A stretch of 64,000 nucleotides of DNA from CAYLHF01 sp964383365 (lineage in GTDB: Bacteria > Bacteroidota > Rhodothermia > Rhodothermales > UBA10348), in NCBI GenBank assembly GCA_964383365.1, contig CAYLHF010000018.1, forward strand, positions 3,649 through 67,648. The letters run 5' to 3'. This document shows, piece by piece, positions 16,476 to 26,141 of the stretch; position 1 is the first letter of the stretch; each line of letters opens with the position of its first letter. The position numbers were made by a program, and so were the translations under genes. Below the pieces are notes generated by a model, which was given only the letters and a program-made list of their open reading frames with translations, was not told the DNA's origin and made no database searches.

Positions 16476-18573
16476 ATGGACCCGTCAATCATACAAACAT
16501 TACGTACGGCTCCGTCGGAGAATGAGATTAGCGACACCGAACTGGGTGGCGCTCTCCGTCAGCCCGGTACCGTCTTGCTCGACGGAGCAGGCTCCGGAGG
16601 TGAGAGCTATCTTTTTCGTGCCCCCAGGCACGTTCTGACGTGCACGGAGCCAGATCACGTCAGGGAGATTCTTGGGCAGGTGGACCACTTCGTCGAGAAC
16701 GGGCTATTCGCGGCGGGATATCTCACCTACGAGGCAGGATATGCCTTTGTCGGCATGAGCGAGGACCTTCGTGACATGGACGGTCCACTCCTGTGGTTTG
16801 GTATTTACGAATCCCCGGTGGTGCTCGATGCGAATCGGCTGGATGCCGGGTTCGCGGCACTCGCCGCAACGTCGACGCCGGGATCGCGACCAGTGCTGAT
16901 TCCCACAACGGGATCGCNNNNNNNNNNNNNNNNNNNNNNNNNNNNNNNNNNNNNNNNNNNNNNNNNNNNNNNNNNNNNNNNNNNNNNNNNNNNNNNNNNN
17001 NNNNNNNNNNNNNNNNNCGGGATCGCGACCAGTGCTGATTCCCACAACGGGATCGCCGCCGACGTGTACCGATCTGACGCTGCAGCGTTCTAAAGAGGAA
17101 TATGAAGAAGGTGTACGTGGTGTACGATCACTTATCCGTGAGGGCGATGTCTACCAGGTCAATTATACGGGGCGACTGAGGGGGACCCTGGATGGAAACG
17201 CCGAAGACTGGTACGGCGACCTGAGGGGTCGGCAACCGGTATCGTACGGAGCATTTCTACAGTTTGGATCGCACCAGATCGTATCCCTGTCTCCTGAAAA
17301 ATTTTTCGACCGTGACGGGAAGCGTATTGAGATGCGTCCGATGAAGGGGACCATCGATCGGGGAAAGACACCGGAAGAAGACGCATGGCTCGCGCGTCAT
17401 CTCCATTTCGACGAAAAGAACCGGTCCGAGAATCTGATGATTGTTGATCTGATTCGAAATGATCTCTCGAGAGTCTGTGTGCCAGGGTCCGTTCAGACCG
17501 CCGATCTGTATGCCGTGGAGTCTTATCCGACGGTACACCAGATGACGTCATCGGTTCGTGGACGACTGAAGGAGGGGGTAAAAAACGTGGCTATTTTGGA
17601 GGCCCTTTTTCCCAGCGGTTCCATCACGGGAGCGCCAAAAAAAAGGGCGATGCGACGAATTCATGAGCTCGAAAACAGCCCACGAGGAGTCTATTGCGGG
17701 TCTATCGGATTTTTTGCTCCGGATGAGAGAGCATCGTTCAATGTGGCGATTCGAACAATTGTTGACCGAGACGGGGCTGTCGAAATGGGATCTGGAGGAG
17801 CTATCGTATGGGATTCGGATCCGGCGGAGGAACACGACGAGTGTTTACTGAAAGCATCATTTCTCTCCTCCCGCTCGCGGACCGAGGCGGGTACCCGGCT
17901 CCTGGAATCAATCTTGTGGAGAGACGGAGTGCCCCTCCTGGATCTCCATTTGAGAAGACTGGAACGTGCGGCGAAACAGTTGAATTATCCGTTCGACCGG
18001 GCTTCCATGGAGCGGGAGATACGTCATGTTGAACAGGAAATAATTCGATCGATCCGGAAACAGCAGACGGCCAGGAGCTCTTCCGACAAACCGGGTCCCG
18101 CCAATGAGCACGGGTTTAAAATTCGCCTCCTTCTCGATTGTACAGGACGGGTCAGGACGGAGTACGATCCGCTGGAGAACTCCTGCGACGGCATCTTGCA
18201 AATCGGTTTCTCGAAGAGTCGAGTCCATTCTGCAGACCCGTTCCTGAGAATCAAGTCGACGCGAAGGAGTGTGTTCAACCGGGCTCGCCGGGAGGTACAA
18301 CTCAGAGGTCTGGACGAAGTGCTGCTGTTGAATGAATCAGGAAGCGTGACGGAGGGTACGTATTATAATGTATTCGTGCGGCACCACGATGACTGGTTCA
18401 CACCACCCGCGTCCGACGGACTTCTCGCAGGCATCGGTCGATCGGAATATATGCGGATACATCCGGGTGTTATAGAGCGTTCGATATCTCGTGACGACGT
18501 CTTGGATGCGGATGAAATTATTCTAACAAATTCTGTTCGTGGCTTTCGCCCGGCACGGATCCATACCAGGTAA
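16476..18573 (+). CDS. pabB: Fused aminodeoxychorismate synthase subunit I / aminodeoxychorismate lyase (PabB-PabC)
   Basis: Makes p-aminobenzoate for folate from chorismate. The start is ATG 16476 with GGAAG 8 bases upstream. The gene is interrupted by 100 Ns at 16918-17017. Dropping the Ns and one copy of the flanking 39-base duplication gives one clean frame of 652 codons, so I annotate it as a single gene. The PabB half has SLSPEKFFDRDGKRIEMRPMKGTIDRG, ENLMIVDLIRNDLSRV and SITGAPKKRAMRRI. The PabC half (about 400-652) has LDLHLRRLERAAKQLNYP, the PLP lysine in RIKSTRRSVFNRARRE, and ESGSVTEGTYYNVFV. Fused PabBC is known in several phyla. The glutaminase PabA is not in the window. Confidence 0.92.
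16879..17056. repeat. 39-base duplication flanking the N gap
   Basis: The copies at 16879-16917 and 17018-17056 are identical. Within each copy the 9-mer CGGGATCGC also appears at both ends, which may explain why the assembler broke here. Both copies translate to the same PabB segment (SRPVLIPTTGS), supporting a single true copy. Confidence 0.9.
16918..17017. other. Scaffold gap of exactly 100 Ns that probably contains no missing sequence
   Basis: The last 39 bases before the gap (16879-16917) are identical to the first 39 after it (17018-17056). This is what remains when two contigs that really overlap are placed apart by a default 100-N spacer. Joining them on the overlap removes 139 bases and restores the pabB reading frame exactly; as written the frame is shifted by one. 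Confidence 0.9.
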
Positions 18574-18582
18574 ACACACCGG

Positions 18583-19440
18583 TTACCCGGTTCGTCGGCC
18601 ACGGAAAGACTTCATGGAATCCCGAATACCAAAGAACGAGATCAGAGAATCGAACCAGTCTACGGGCAGAAGCCGGATCGGAAAAACGACGTAGACGAAC
18701 CACGGAAGGATCACTCGTCGGTGCGCACCAATAATCGCTTTCATCATTCGATCCACCACATACTCGGGTTTGAGAATCGGTAACAACCAGCTGAATCGGG
18801 TGCGTACCCCTTCGAACATGCCAGTATCAACGAAAAAAGGAGCGACGAGCGTGGTGTGAACGGCAGATCCCTGCTCCTTCAGCTCAAGGCGGAGCGATTC
18901 TTCGAAGCCGATCGCGGCGAATTTACTCGCGCAGTAGTCCGATAGTCTCGGGGCCGCTACGAGTCCACCGGCAGAAGCAACCATTACTATGTGGCCCTGA
19001 TTTCGCTCGATCATCCCGGGAAGGAAGGCCCTGGTGACATACATGGGTGCCATCGCGTTGACTTCAAACGTTCGTCTGATCTGATCATTTGACAAATCGA
19101 CCAGCGGAGCACCGGACACGATTCCTGCATTATTTACAAGAACATCGATGTGAGAAAACCTGGCGAGGGTGTCGTGCGCTGCGTCGGCGATAGCCTCTGG
19201 ATCAGTGAGATCACACAGTTGAAGGAATAGATCGGTCTCTGCGATCGGGGTTCCATCGGAAAGTAGACAACTCGATGCCGATCGCTTCAATTCTTCCAAC
19301 CCGGACACGTCGACATCCCAGGCTGCGACTCGCGCACCAGCCTCCAGTAACCGGAGGACGAGAAGTCGACCCATTCCGCTGGCTGCACCCGTAACCAGAA
19401 TCTGTATATTTTTCAATTTCCGATTCAACTGGGTTGTCAA
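18583..19440 (-). CDS. Short-chain dehydrogenase/reductase
   Basis: 285 residues, classical SDR fold. The NAD(P)-binding motif is TGAASGMG at 17-24, the NNAG motif is at 103-106, and the catalytic set is Ser156, Tyr169 and Lys173 (YCASK). Asp42/Asp44 after the second strand (WDVDVSG) suggest NAD preference. The C-terminal part (about 230-285) is hydrophobic and resembles the membrane-facing tail of retinol/hydroxysteroid-type SDRs acting on lipid substrates. The substrate is not identifiable. It is convergent with pabBC (9 bases between stops) and divergent from acs. Confidence 0.9.
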   Translation of the reverse strand: MTTQLNRKLKNIQILVTGAASGMGRLLVLRLLEAGARVAAWDVDVSGLEELKRSASSCLLSDGTPIAETDLFLQLCDLTDPEAIADAAHDTLARFSHIDVLVNNAGIVSGAPLVDLSNDQIRRTFEVNAMAPMYVTRAFLPGMIERNQGHIVMVASAGGLVAAPRLSDYCASKFAAIGFEESLRLELKEQGSAVHTTLVAPFFVDTGMFEGVRTRFSWLLPILKPEYVVDRMMKAIIGAHRRVILPWFVYVVFPIRLLPVDWFDSLISFFGIRDSMKSFRGRRTG

Positions 19441-19534
19441 TTCATCTGACTATCATGAACCCGAATTGCGCGGTTGCTATTCTGGGTGACCAACACGACC
19501 TACCGTTCAGAGCAAACGATTCAGGAGACCCGTC

Positions 19535-21487
19535 ATGAAAGGTACACATCCAGCACCGGACTCGTTCGTAACTAACGCCTTCGTAAAATCGATGGCGGAT
19601 TACCGCAAAAGATATGATCGGTCTGTGGAACAGTCGGATGAATTCTGGCGCGAACAGGCAGAATGTATCGATTGGTTTGAACCGTTTGCCCAGGTCAAAG
19701 ATGTTTCGTTCGCCTCGGATAACGTACATATTGGATGGTTTCTGGGTGGCAAATCGAATATGTCCTATAACTGCCTCGATCGTCATGTTGCCAGCAGAGG
19801 CAATCAGACGGCGCTGATTTTTGAGCCGGACGATCCGACGACAGACGCCAGGCACATCTCATACAGTGAACTCTACGCGGACGTAAATCGGTTCGCAAAT
19901 GTATTGAAGAATCAGGGGGTCAAGCGTGGAGACAGGGTGACCATATACCTGCCGATGATACCGGAGACGGCGTGCGTAATGCTGGCGTGTACACGTATCG
20001 GTGCGATCCACTCGGTAGTTTTTGCCGGTTTCTCACCTGATTCTCTGGCAGATCGAATTCTGGACGGAGAATCACGCGTGGTGATCACAGCCGATCAGGG
20101 TCGGAGGGGAGGTAAAAGAGTACCACTGAAGGTCAATACGGATAAGGCACTCGAACGCTGTCCAATCGTGGACACGGTCATTGTTGTAAAGAACACGGGC
20201 GAAGGAGCATCCATGCTGGATGGTCGGGATCGGTGGTATGAAGACGAAATGGCACTGGCTGGAGAATATTGCATGCCTGAGCCGATGGATTCCGAGGATC
20301 CGCTATTTATCCTGTACACCAGCGGGTCGACCGGTCAACCCAAGGGAGTCGTGCATACTACAGGTGGATATCAGGTCTACTCATCGATGACTCACAAATA
20401 CGTCTTCGATTATCACGAAGGAGATGTGTTCTGGTGTACCGCGGATGTAGGTTGGATTACCGGCCACACCTATATCGTCTATGGCCCACTTCTGAACGGC
20501 GCTACCCAGGTTTTTTTCGAAGGAGTTCCGACGTATCCGGATGCGTCCCGATTCTGGAATGTAGTCGATCGGCATCAGGTGACCCAGTTCTATACGGCAC
20601 CGACTGCGATCCGTGCCCTCATGCAGCAGGGTGAATCGTTTGTCCAGAAGACCTCCAGGTCATCCCTTCGATTGCTGGGGACGGTTGGCGAACCGATCAA
20701 TCCTGAGGCGTGGCGATGGTACGACGACGTGGTAGGTGAGGGGCGATGCCCGATCGTCGACACCTGGTGGCAGACGGAAACGGGTGGAATACTGATCACT
20801 CCTCTCCCGGGTGCCATCCCTACGAAACCGGGAGCTGCAACGGTGCCATTCTTCGGGGTTCAGCCAGAGGTGCTGGATACCGAGGGAAATTGTCTGGAAG
20901 GGCCTGCAGAGGGTGTTCTGGTCATGAAAGACTCATGGCCGGGGCAATCGAGGACCATCTGGGGAGATCACGCCCGTTTTGTACAGACCTATTTTTCGAG
21001 TTTCGAGGGGAGATATTTCACGGGTGACGGTTGCCGCCGCGATGAAGATGGATACTACTGGATTACGGGTAGAGTGGACGACGTTATTAACATCTCGGGA
21101 CACCGGATGGGAACCGCCGAAGTGGAGAGTGCGCTCGTTGCCCACGAAAAAGTTGCCGAAGCGGCCGTTGTCGGCTACCCGCATGCCATCAAGGGGCAGG
21201 GAATATATGCGTACGTCACCGTGAACGCAGGAATTGAACCGTCCGAGGATTTACGGCAGGAACTCCGTCGCCAGGTTCGGAGCGTAATTGGGCCTATTGC
21301 TACTCCGGATCTGATACAGTTCGCACCCGGACTCCCGAAGACCAGGAGTGGAAAAATAATGAGGCGCATCCTGCGAAAAATTGCAGCCGACGATTATACC
21401 AATCTTGGCGACACGTCTACGCTTGCAGAGTCGGACGTGTTGACTGACCTGATTGCAAATCGGCAGAATCGAACCGACCAGGCGTAA
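19535..21487 (+). CDS. acs: Acetyl-CoA synthetase (AMP-forming)
   Basis: 650 residues, the usual length. Activates acetate to acetyl-CoA through an acetyl-adenylate. Seen: the N-terminal SDEFWREQAECIDWFEPF region, the P-loop YTSGSTGQPKGVVHTTGGY, the acetate pocket DTWWQTETGG, and the C-terminal TRSGKIMRRILRK with Lys607, equivalent to the lysine that is reversibly acetylated in well-studied homologues. A ribosome site (AGGAG) lies 9 bases before the ATG at 19535. Downstream, after a dyad, comes pckA in the same direction, giving a short acetate-to-gluconeogenesis gene pair. The 94-base gap to the divergent SDR must hold the promoter. Confidence 0.97.
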   Translation: MKGTHPAPDSFVTNAFVKSMADYRKRYDRSVEQSDEFWREQAECIDWFEPFAQVKDVSFASDNVHIGWFLGGKSNMSYNCLDRHVASRGNQTALIFEPDDPTTDARHISYSELYADVNRFANVLKNQGVKRGDRVTIYLPMIPETACVMLACTRIGAIHSVVFAGFSPDSLADRILDGESRVVITADQGRRGGKRVPLKVNTDKALERCPIVDTVIVVKNTGEGASMLDGRDRWYEDEMALAGEYCMPEPMDSEDPLFILYTSGSTGQPKGVVHTTGGYQVYSSMTHKYVFDYHEGDVFWCTADVGWITGHTYIVYGPLLNGATQVFFEGVPTYPDASRFWNVVDRHQVTQFYTAPTAIRALMQQGESFVQKTSRSSLRLLGTVGEPINPEAWRWYDDVVGEGRCPIVDTWWQTETGGILITPLPGAIPTKPGAATVPFFGVQPEVLDTEGNCLEGPAEGVLVMKDSWPGQSRTIWGDHARFVQTYFSSFEGRYFTGDGCRRDEDGYYWITGRVDDVINISGHRMGTAEVESALVAHEKVAEAAVVGYPHAIKGQGIYAYVTVNAGIEPSEDLRQELRRQVRSVIGPIATPDLIQFAPGLPKTRSGKIMRRILRKIAADDYTNLGDTSTLAESDVLTDLIANRQNRTDQA

Positions 21488-21507
21488 TCAGTCGGCTCTA
21501 TCCGGTC

Positions 21508-21546
21508 CGGTTTTGGGTGAATTTCATCCAAGGATGTCCAAAACCG
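21508..21546 (+). terminator. Stem-loop between acs and pckA
   Basis: A 9-base inverted repeat, CGGTTTTGG at 21508-21516 and CCAAAACCG at 21538-21546, separated by 21 bases. It begins 21 bases after the acs stop. There is no T-run, so it is not a standard intrinsic terminator; it could be an mRNA-stabilising hairpin or an operator for pckA. Confidence 0.4.
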
Positions 21547-21643
21547 CCGTACTATCGTTGTCTGGTGGATGCACTTGTGCCGGATAGTCCTACGGATTAT
21601 CCGGCCGCGATTTTTCGTTTACAGTACAGCGGTATATCACGCT

Positions 21644-23230
21644 ATGGCTTCCGATTTCAATCTGAGACAATACGGTATAGACGTACCAACAATCGTGCGA
21701 AATGCAACTCCGTCCCACCTTTATGAAGAGGCGGTTCTTCGGGATGAGGGCGCGGCTATTGCAGCCTCAGGAGCTCTGATGTTGCGCTCCGGAGAAAAAA
21801 CAGGCAGAAGTCCGAGAGACAAGAGGATCGTAGACCATCCGGAGAGCCGCGACGATATCTGGTGGGGTGACATCAATATCAGGATGGGCCAGGAGGGCTT
21901 CGACATCAACCGCGAGCGGGCGATCGATTATTTCAATACGTTCGACCGCCTCTTTGTATTCGATGGATATGCGGGATGGGATCCGAAGTATAGGATCAAG
22001 GTGCGCGTAATATGTACAAGACCATATCACGCCCTCTTCATGTACAACATGTTGATCAGACCGGATCACGACGATCTGGCCAATTTCGGGGATCCTGACT
22101 ACGTCATATTGAATGCGGGGACGTTTCCCGCGAACAGCCACAGTCCACACGTCACGTCGAAGACAAGTGTTGTCGTCAATTTTGAATCTGGAGAATTCGT
22201 CGTTCTCGGGACGGAATATGCCGGGGAGATGAAGAAGGGCATTTTCACGATCATGCACTACATCATGCCCAAACAGGGAGTGTTGTCGATGCATTGTTCG
22301 GCAAACGAGGGTCCGGGCAAGGATGTATCTCTGTTCTTTGGTCTGTCCGGGACCGGGAAGACCACCCTTTCGGCCGACTCCAGGAGAGCTCTGATCGGAG
22401 ACGACGAACACTGCTGGTCAGACGAGGGTATATTCAATATTGAAGGCGGGTGTTATGCGAAGGCCATTGGACTGTCAGAATCGAAGGAGCCGGAAATATT
22501 CGGAGCGATTCGTTTCGGGTCGGTACTGGAAAATGTGATGTTCGACGATCGATCCAGAAAGGTTGATTATGACGATGTATCCGTTACTGAAAATACCCGG
22601 GCGTCATATCCACTCTTCTTTATCGATAACGCCAAGATTCCTGCGATGGCCGGACATCCCAATCATATCATTTTCCTGACATATGATGCGTTCGGTGTCC
22701 TACCGCCGGTGAGTCGGCTTTCGCCGGCGCAGGCCATGTACCATTTTATGAGTGGATATACGGCGAAAGTAGCCGGTACAGAAGTCGGTGTTACGGAACC
22801 GGAAGCAACTTTTTCGGCCTGTTTCGGTGCCGCATTTCTGGTCTGGCACCCGGCTAAATACGCGGGCATGCTGGCAGAAAAAATGCGTCTGCACGGCTCG
22901 CATGCCTGGTTGATCAACACGGGTCTGACCGGCGGTTCGTATGGAGTAGGTAGCAGGATGAAACTGGCCTATACCCGTTCGATCATCGACGCCATCCATG
23001 ACGGAGCGCTGGAGACCATAGAAACGGTAACAGATCCAGTCTTCGGCCTGGAGGTGCCCACGTCGTGCCCGAATGTACCGGCTGATCTTCTCATTCCGCG
23101 AACAACATGGAAGGATTCGGAATGCTTCGACGAGACTGCCAAAAAGTTGGCGGGTCTCTTCAACGCGAACTTTGAACAGTTTGCCGACGGATCACCAAAG
23201 GAGGTTCTAGAGGCGGCACCGACGGGTTAA
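21644..23230 (+). CDS. pckA: Phosphoenolpyruvate carboxykinase (ATP)
   Basis: 528 residues from the ATG at 21644; the frame is open further upstream but the added residues are not conserved. Converts oxaloacetate and ATP to phosphoenolpyruvate, CO2 and ADP, the first step of gluconeogenesis. The kinase loop GLSGTGKTT is at 233-241, followed by IGDDEHCWSDEGIFNIEGGCYAKAI with the metal-binding Asp and the active-site Arg/Lys region. SGEKTGRSPRDKRIV near the N-terminus is the oxaloacetate-binding Arg motif. This is the ATP class found in bacteria, yeast and plants, not the GTP class. Confidence 0.97.
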   Translation: MASDFNLRQYGIDVPTIVRNATPSHLYEEAVLRDEGAAIAASGALMLRSGEKTGRSPRDKRIVDHPESRDDIWWGDINIRMGQEGFDINRERAIDYFNTFDRLFVFDGYAGWDPKYRIKVRVICTRPYHALFMYNMLIRPDHDDLANFGDPDYVILNAGTFPANSHSPHVTSKTSVVVNFESGEFVVLGTEYAGEMKKGIFTIMHYIMPKQGVLSMHCSANEGPGKDVSLFFGLSGTGKTTLSADSRRALIGDDEHCWSDEGIFNIEGGCYAKAIGLSESKEPEIFGAIRFGSVLENVMFDDRSRKVDYDDVSVTENTRASYPLFFIDNAKIPAMAGHPNHIIFLTYDAFGVLPPVSRLSPAQAMYHFMSGYTAKVAGTEVGVTEPEATFSACFGAAFLVWHPAKYAGMLAEKMRLHGSHAWLINTGLTGGSYGVGSRMKLAYTRSIIDAIHDGALETIETVTDPVFGLEVPTSCPNVPADLLIPRTTWKDSECFDETAKKLAGLFNANFEQFADGSPKEVLEAAPTG

Positions 23231-23241
23231 GTCACGGACGC

Positions 23242-24153
23242 TCACCGTTTGTCGATACGGTGTCGTTCGGCCAGGCTGAGAGCGGCAAACGATGGTGCCA
23301 TCACCGCGTCAACGAATCGAAATCCTGGAAGGCGCTCGATCAGAACGACCTGGAGCAGGTCCCTGTAAAACGGATTGTTCGTCAATCCGCCGACGAGTGC
23401 GATGCGAGGTTCAACGGCTGCTCTCGCGGCGTCGACTGCCCAGGAGGCTTGTTTCGAAAGTGCCCTGATCTCCCGGGAAACGATTCGGATGGCCACTTCG
23501 TCTTGATCCTGTGCGGCTTCGAGAACAAGTGGAGCCAGTCGAGCCACGACAATGGCGGGATCCTGTAACCACGCGCGTATTCCATGGGGAGCATGGCATG
23601 GTTCAACCCGTCGATTCAGAGACGTGTCTGGACCTCCGTCGAGGCTGTTGGCGATGGCTGCGAGAGCACATCTGCCGAGGTTGGTGCCGCTGCCGGGATC
23701 TCCCAGCAACGGTCCGTGACCCCCGGCAGTAGTCAGGTTACCATCGAGATCCCGGACGAACACAACCGATCCGGTCCCTGCGATGATGAGGACCCCCGAC
23801 GAATCGCCGAAGGCGCCATAGAGGGCAATCTCTGCATCCGACATTACAGTGGTTCGACAATCAGGGATTCGGTCTCGCAGGATGGATTCCAGGCGGCTTT
23901 TTCGACGTGGATCGCCGCCACCGGCGATCCCCAATACAAGGGCACCCGAGCCGTCCAATGCTTCCTTAGCACGGATAGTCGATACGGCCTCTTTGATCAG
24001 GTGGGCCGCGGCGTCAGCGCCTGAAACCGTAAGGTTGATGCCGTCCAATCGGACAACCGTTCCGTCCCGAGACGCATCTGTTCGAAACACGAACTCCGCT
24101 TTGGTACCTCCGATATCAGCTCCGGCGAACCATGATGGTCTGTCAGTATTCAT
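23242..24153 (-). CDS. N-acetylglucosamine kinase-like protein (BadF/BadG/BcrA ATPase family)
   Basis: 303 residues. ASKHA-fold kinase: phosphate-1 loop GADIGGTKAEFVF at 11-23, phosphate-2 region LIIAGTGSVVFV, and a GGHGPLLGDPGSGTNLGRCALAA segment typical of N-acetylglucosamine kinases in this family. The last third has the adenosine motif ALVGGLTNNPFYRDLL. It probably phosphorylates an amino sugar, perhaps recycled from peptidoglycan; the exact substrate is inferred from family only. The start overlaps the preceding stop by 4 bases (ATGA), so it is translationally coupled to the penicillin-acylase-like gene. Confidence 0.83.
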   Translation of the reverse strand: MNTDRPSWFAGADIGGTKAEFVFRTDASRDGTVVRLDGINLTVSGADAAAHLIKEAVSTIRAKEALDGSGALVLGIAGGGDPRRKSRLESILRDRIPDCRTTVMSDAEIALYGAFGDSSGVLIIAGTGSVVFVRDLDGNLTTAGGHGPLLGDPGSGTNLGRCALAAIANSLDGGPDTSLNRRVEPCHAPHGIRAWLQDPAIVVARLAPLVLEAAQDQDEVAIRIVSREIRALSKQASWAVDAARAAVEPRIALVGGLTNNPFYRDLLQVVLIERLPGFRFVDAVMAPSFAALSLAERHRIDKR

Positions 24154-26126
24154 CGGTCTGGACGAAGGATGATTCGCTTGCCGGAACGGAGGCGTTTTGA
24201 CGCAGGTACAGTTTCCCGGACGAATGATTGATGTCCGTCATATTGACCGAGAAATGACGACCAATCGATCGAAGGCATTTCAAATTCCAGGCGGTCAGGC
24301 GAGGTTCGCAGGACTCCGGAGATGGACACGGTCGCAAAATCGGATCGGTTGTAGAGGTCTGTCGGCCCGGCCGATCTTCGTGCACCCCAGAGCAGTGTCG
24401 TCGGGTGACCCGTGCCCGGGACTGAAACCGGTTGAAACGCTTCCCAAAAAGATCGCACGGTCCGCGAAGACGTCGAGACGTCCGTATTGGCAATCCAACC
24501 AGGATAGGCGAAACTACGCTTCTGAACGACCTCCCACCGCCATGCACTCATTTCGTATCCGAATTGTCCTGATAGTTCAGTCATGGTCCTGCGGAGTACC
24601 TGTCGGACTTCTGCATCTGTTTCGGACGACCGACCAGGCACTTCCGATTGTTCATCCATGGTCTCGACAATCGAAGCGGCTATAGACGATCCATCAAATC
24701 TATACTCCCAATTTTCCAGATAATTCAGTGCCGTTCGTTCGCGATCCGAAAGCGTGGAGTCCCGGGCCAACATCTGAAATATATGTCCTACCATCTGTCT
24801 CGATTCTTCGGACACGTTGTCAGACAGGAATATCCATGGATCGAGGTCCTCAGTCGAATCAGTCAACCCGGTGGCTCGGATTCCGATTTCCGAGAGGAGA
24901 TTTGATTGTCCCACGAGTTGCCAGCCACCCGCCATTGCCAGATGGGTCTCTTCGTCTCCGGACGTTTCGACCGTCTGAGAGGAAGAGACCTCAATTCCCG
25001 TAAAGTCGAACAGCCTGCTGGATAGGGTCCGGTGATACCGGGCACCTCTCAAGAGCCCGAGCCAGATTTGCGCGTCAGTCATCCGGTCGAACCCGGACCA
25101 GCGTAACAACGGGGTGGTTCCCTCCCTGATCGATTCTCCCGGATCGATCAGCGGAAGATTGGGGCCGGCTCGGAGGATCCGAATCTCTCTTTCCTCACCG
25201 TTTCCCGTGATCATGCGGTCATACTTCGTTTCCGTGTGCAGCGGTATTCCGGCTTTTGACGACAAATCCAGGCTTGTTGTCATGAGAAACCCCCACGAAT
25301 CAGAATTTCTCTGGCCAATCGGGACGATGAGTGTACCCGGAACAGAAAGTCCCCGTAATGTCTCGTCGGTCGCTGACGTCCACTCGAATGCCAGATAGGG
25401 TGGTCGTCCCGAGTTTCCGGTGACCATCCGGAAGATCAGGTTCTTCCCGTCCGTACCTACGAATGAATTCTCAAAGCCGAATAGATGCAATCTGGATCGT
25501 AGCTGGCGATCGCCGTATCGGAGAAGCGATGTGATGCTTTTCCCGGTGGCCGTAGGTCCGGGCACAATCGACTCGGTATGAGCGCCCAACCAGGCCCACA
25601 GGCGTTCGACCGCGATGGAATCCCACGGCTTCCATTCTTCCGGGGCCAATCCAAGGAGAACAATTGCTTTGCGTCTGCGAACATTCTGCTCCTCGAACGC
25701 GGCGTTTACGCCGTTTGCATACTGTTGGAGGAGGATCTGGTCCTGACGACTCAGCAAATGGAAAGCCTTCTCTGAAGTAGCCCCGAGTTCTAGCATGAGT
25801 GCGAGCATATCCTCCTGTTCCGCGTGAGCACCAAACCATTCACTGAGTCGGCCGAGGGCCGCCTGTCGATAGAGTAGTATCTCCCACGCATGGGACGTTG
25901 CGTGCGCGTATCCGAGGCCGGCCGCAAATCCCGGAAGTCCGGTTCCAGTAATCTGTACCGCATCGTCACTCAACCATTCGATACCGACCTGATTCTGAAG
26001 TCCATCAATGGAAACGTCTCCGCTGTGGCGTGAGTCGGCTCCGTACGCCAGGTACCAGAAAAGGACCCCGATAGAGGTCAGAATGACTGCTATCGTAGCA
26101 AGGACTAATAGGAGACGTGTCAGCAC
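24150..26126 (-). CDS. Penicillin acylase-like membrane-anchored protein with an altered active site
   Basis: 658 residues. An N-terminal membrane segment (5-28) is followed by regions that match the penicillin amidase alpha chain: FAAGLGYAHATSHAWEILLYRQAALGRLSEWFG (66-99), LLQQYANGVNAAF and LGLAPEEWKPWDSIAV. In active enzymes the chain is then cut before a nucleophile serine in a GSNxW context. Here the matching place reads FGFENSFVG (216-224), without GSN or Trp; Ser221 is the only nearby serine and is in the wrong setting. The usual GN...G C-terminal part is also weak. It may be a non-catalytic member or have a moved nucleophile. Coupled to the amino-sugar kinase. Confidence 0.75.
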   Translation of the reverse strand: MLTRLLLVLATIAVILTSIGVLFWYLAYGADSRHSGDVSIDGLQNQVGIEWLSDDAVQITGTGLPGFAAGLGYAHATSHAWEILLYRQAALGRLSEWFGAHAEQEDMLALMLELGATSEKAFHLLSRQDQILLQQYANGVNAAFEEQNVRRRKAIVLLGLAPEEWKPWDSIAVERLWAWLGAHTESIVPGPTATGKSITSLLRYGDRQLRSRLHLFGFENSFVGTDGKNLIFRMVTGNSGRPPYLAFEWTSATDETLRGLSVPGTLIVPIGQRNSDSWGFLMTTSLDLSSKAGIPLHTETKYDRMITGNGEEREIRILRAGPNLPLIDPGESIREGTTPLLRWSGFDRMTDAQIWLGLLRGARYHRTLSSRLFDFTGIEVSSSQTVETSGDEETHLAMAGGWQLVGQSNLLSEIGIRATGLTDSTEDLDPWIFLSDNVSEESRQMVGHIFQMLARDSTLSDRERTALNYLENWEYRFDGSSIAASIVETMDEQSEVPGRSSETDAEVRQVLRRTMTELSGQFGYEMSAWRWEVVQKRSFAYPGWIANTDVSTSSRTVRSFWEAFQPVSVPGTGHPTTLLWGARRSAGPTDLYNRSDFATVSISGVLRTSPDRLEFEMPSIDWSSFLGQYDGHQSFVRETVPASKRLRSGKRIILRPDR

Positions 26127-26141
26127 GACGATCGTTCAGTT

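Noticed and set aside
16704..17093. Open frames on both strands that run through the N gap
   Set aside because: They exist only because of the Ns and the duplicated flank.
19442..19855. 137-codon frame opposite the start of acs
   Set aside because: Antisense shadow of acs with no signature and in the divergent promoter gap.
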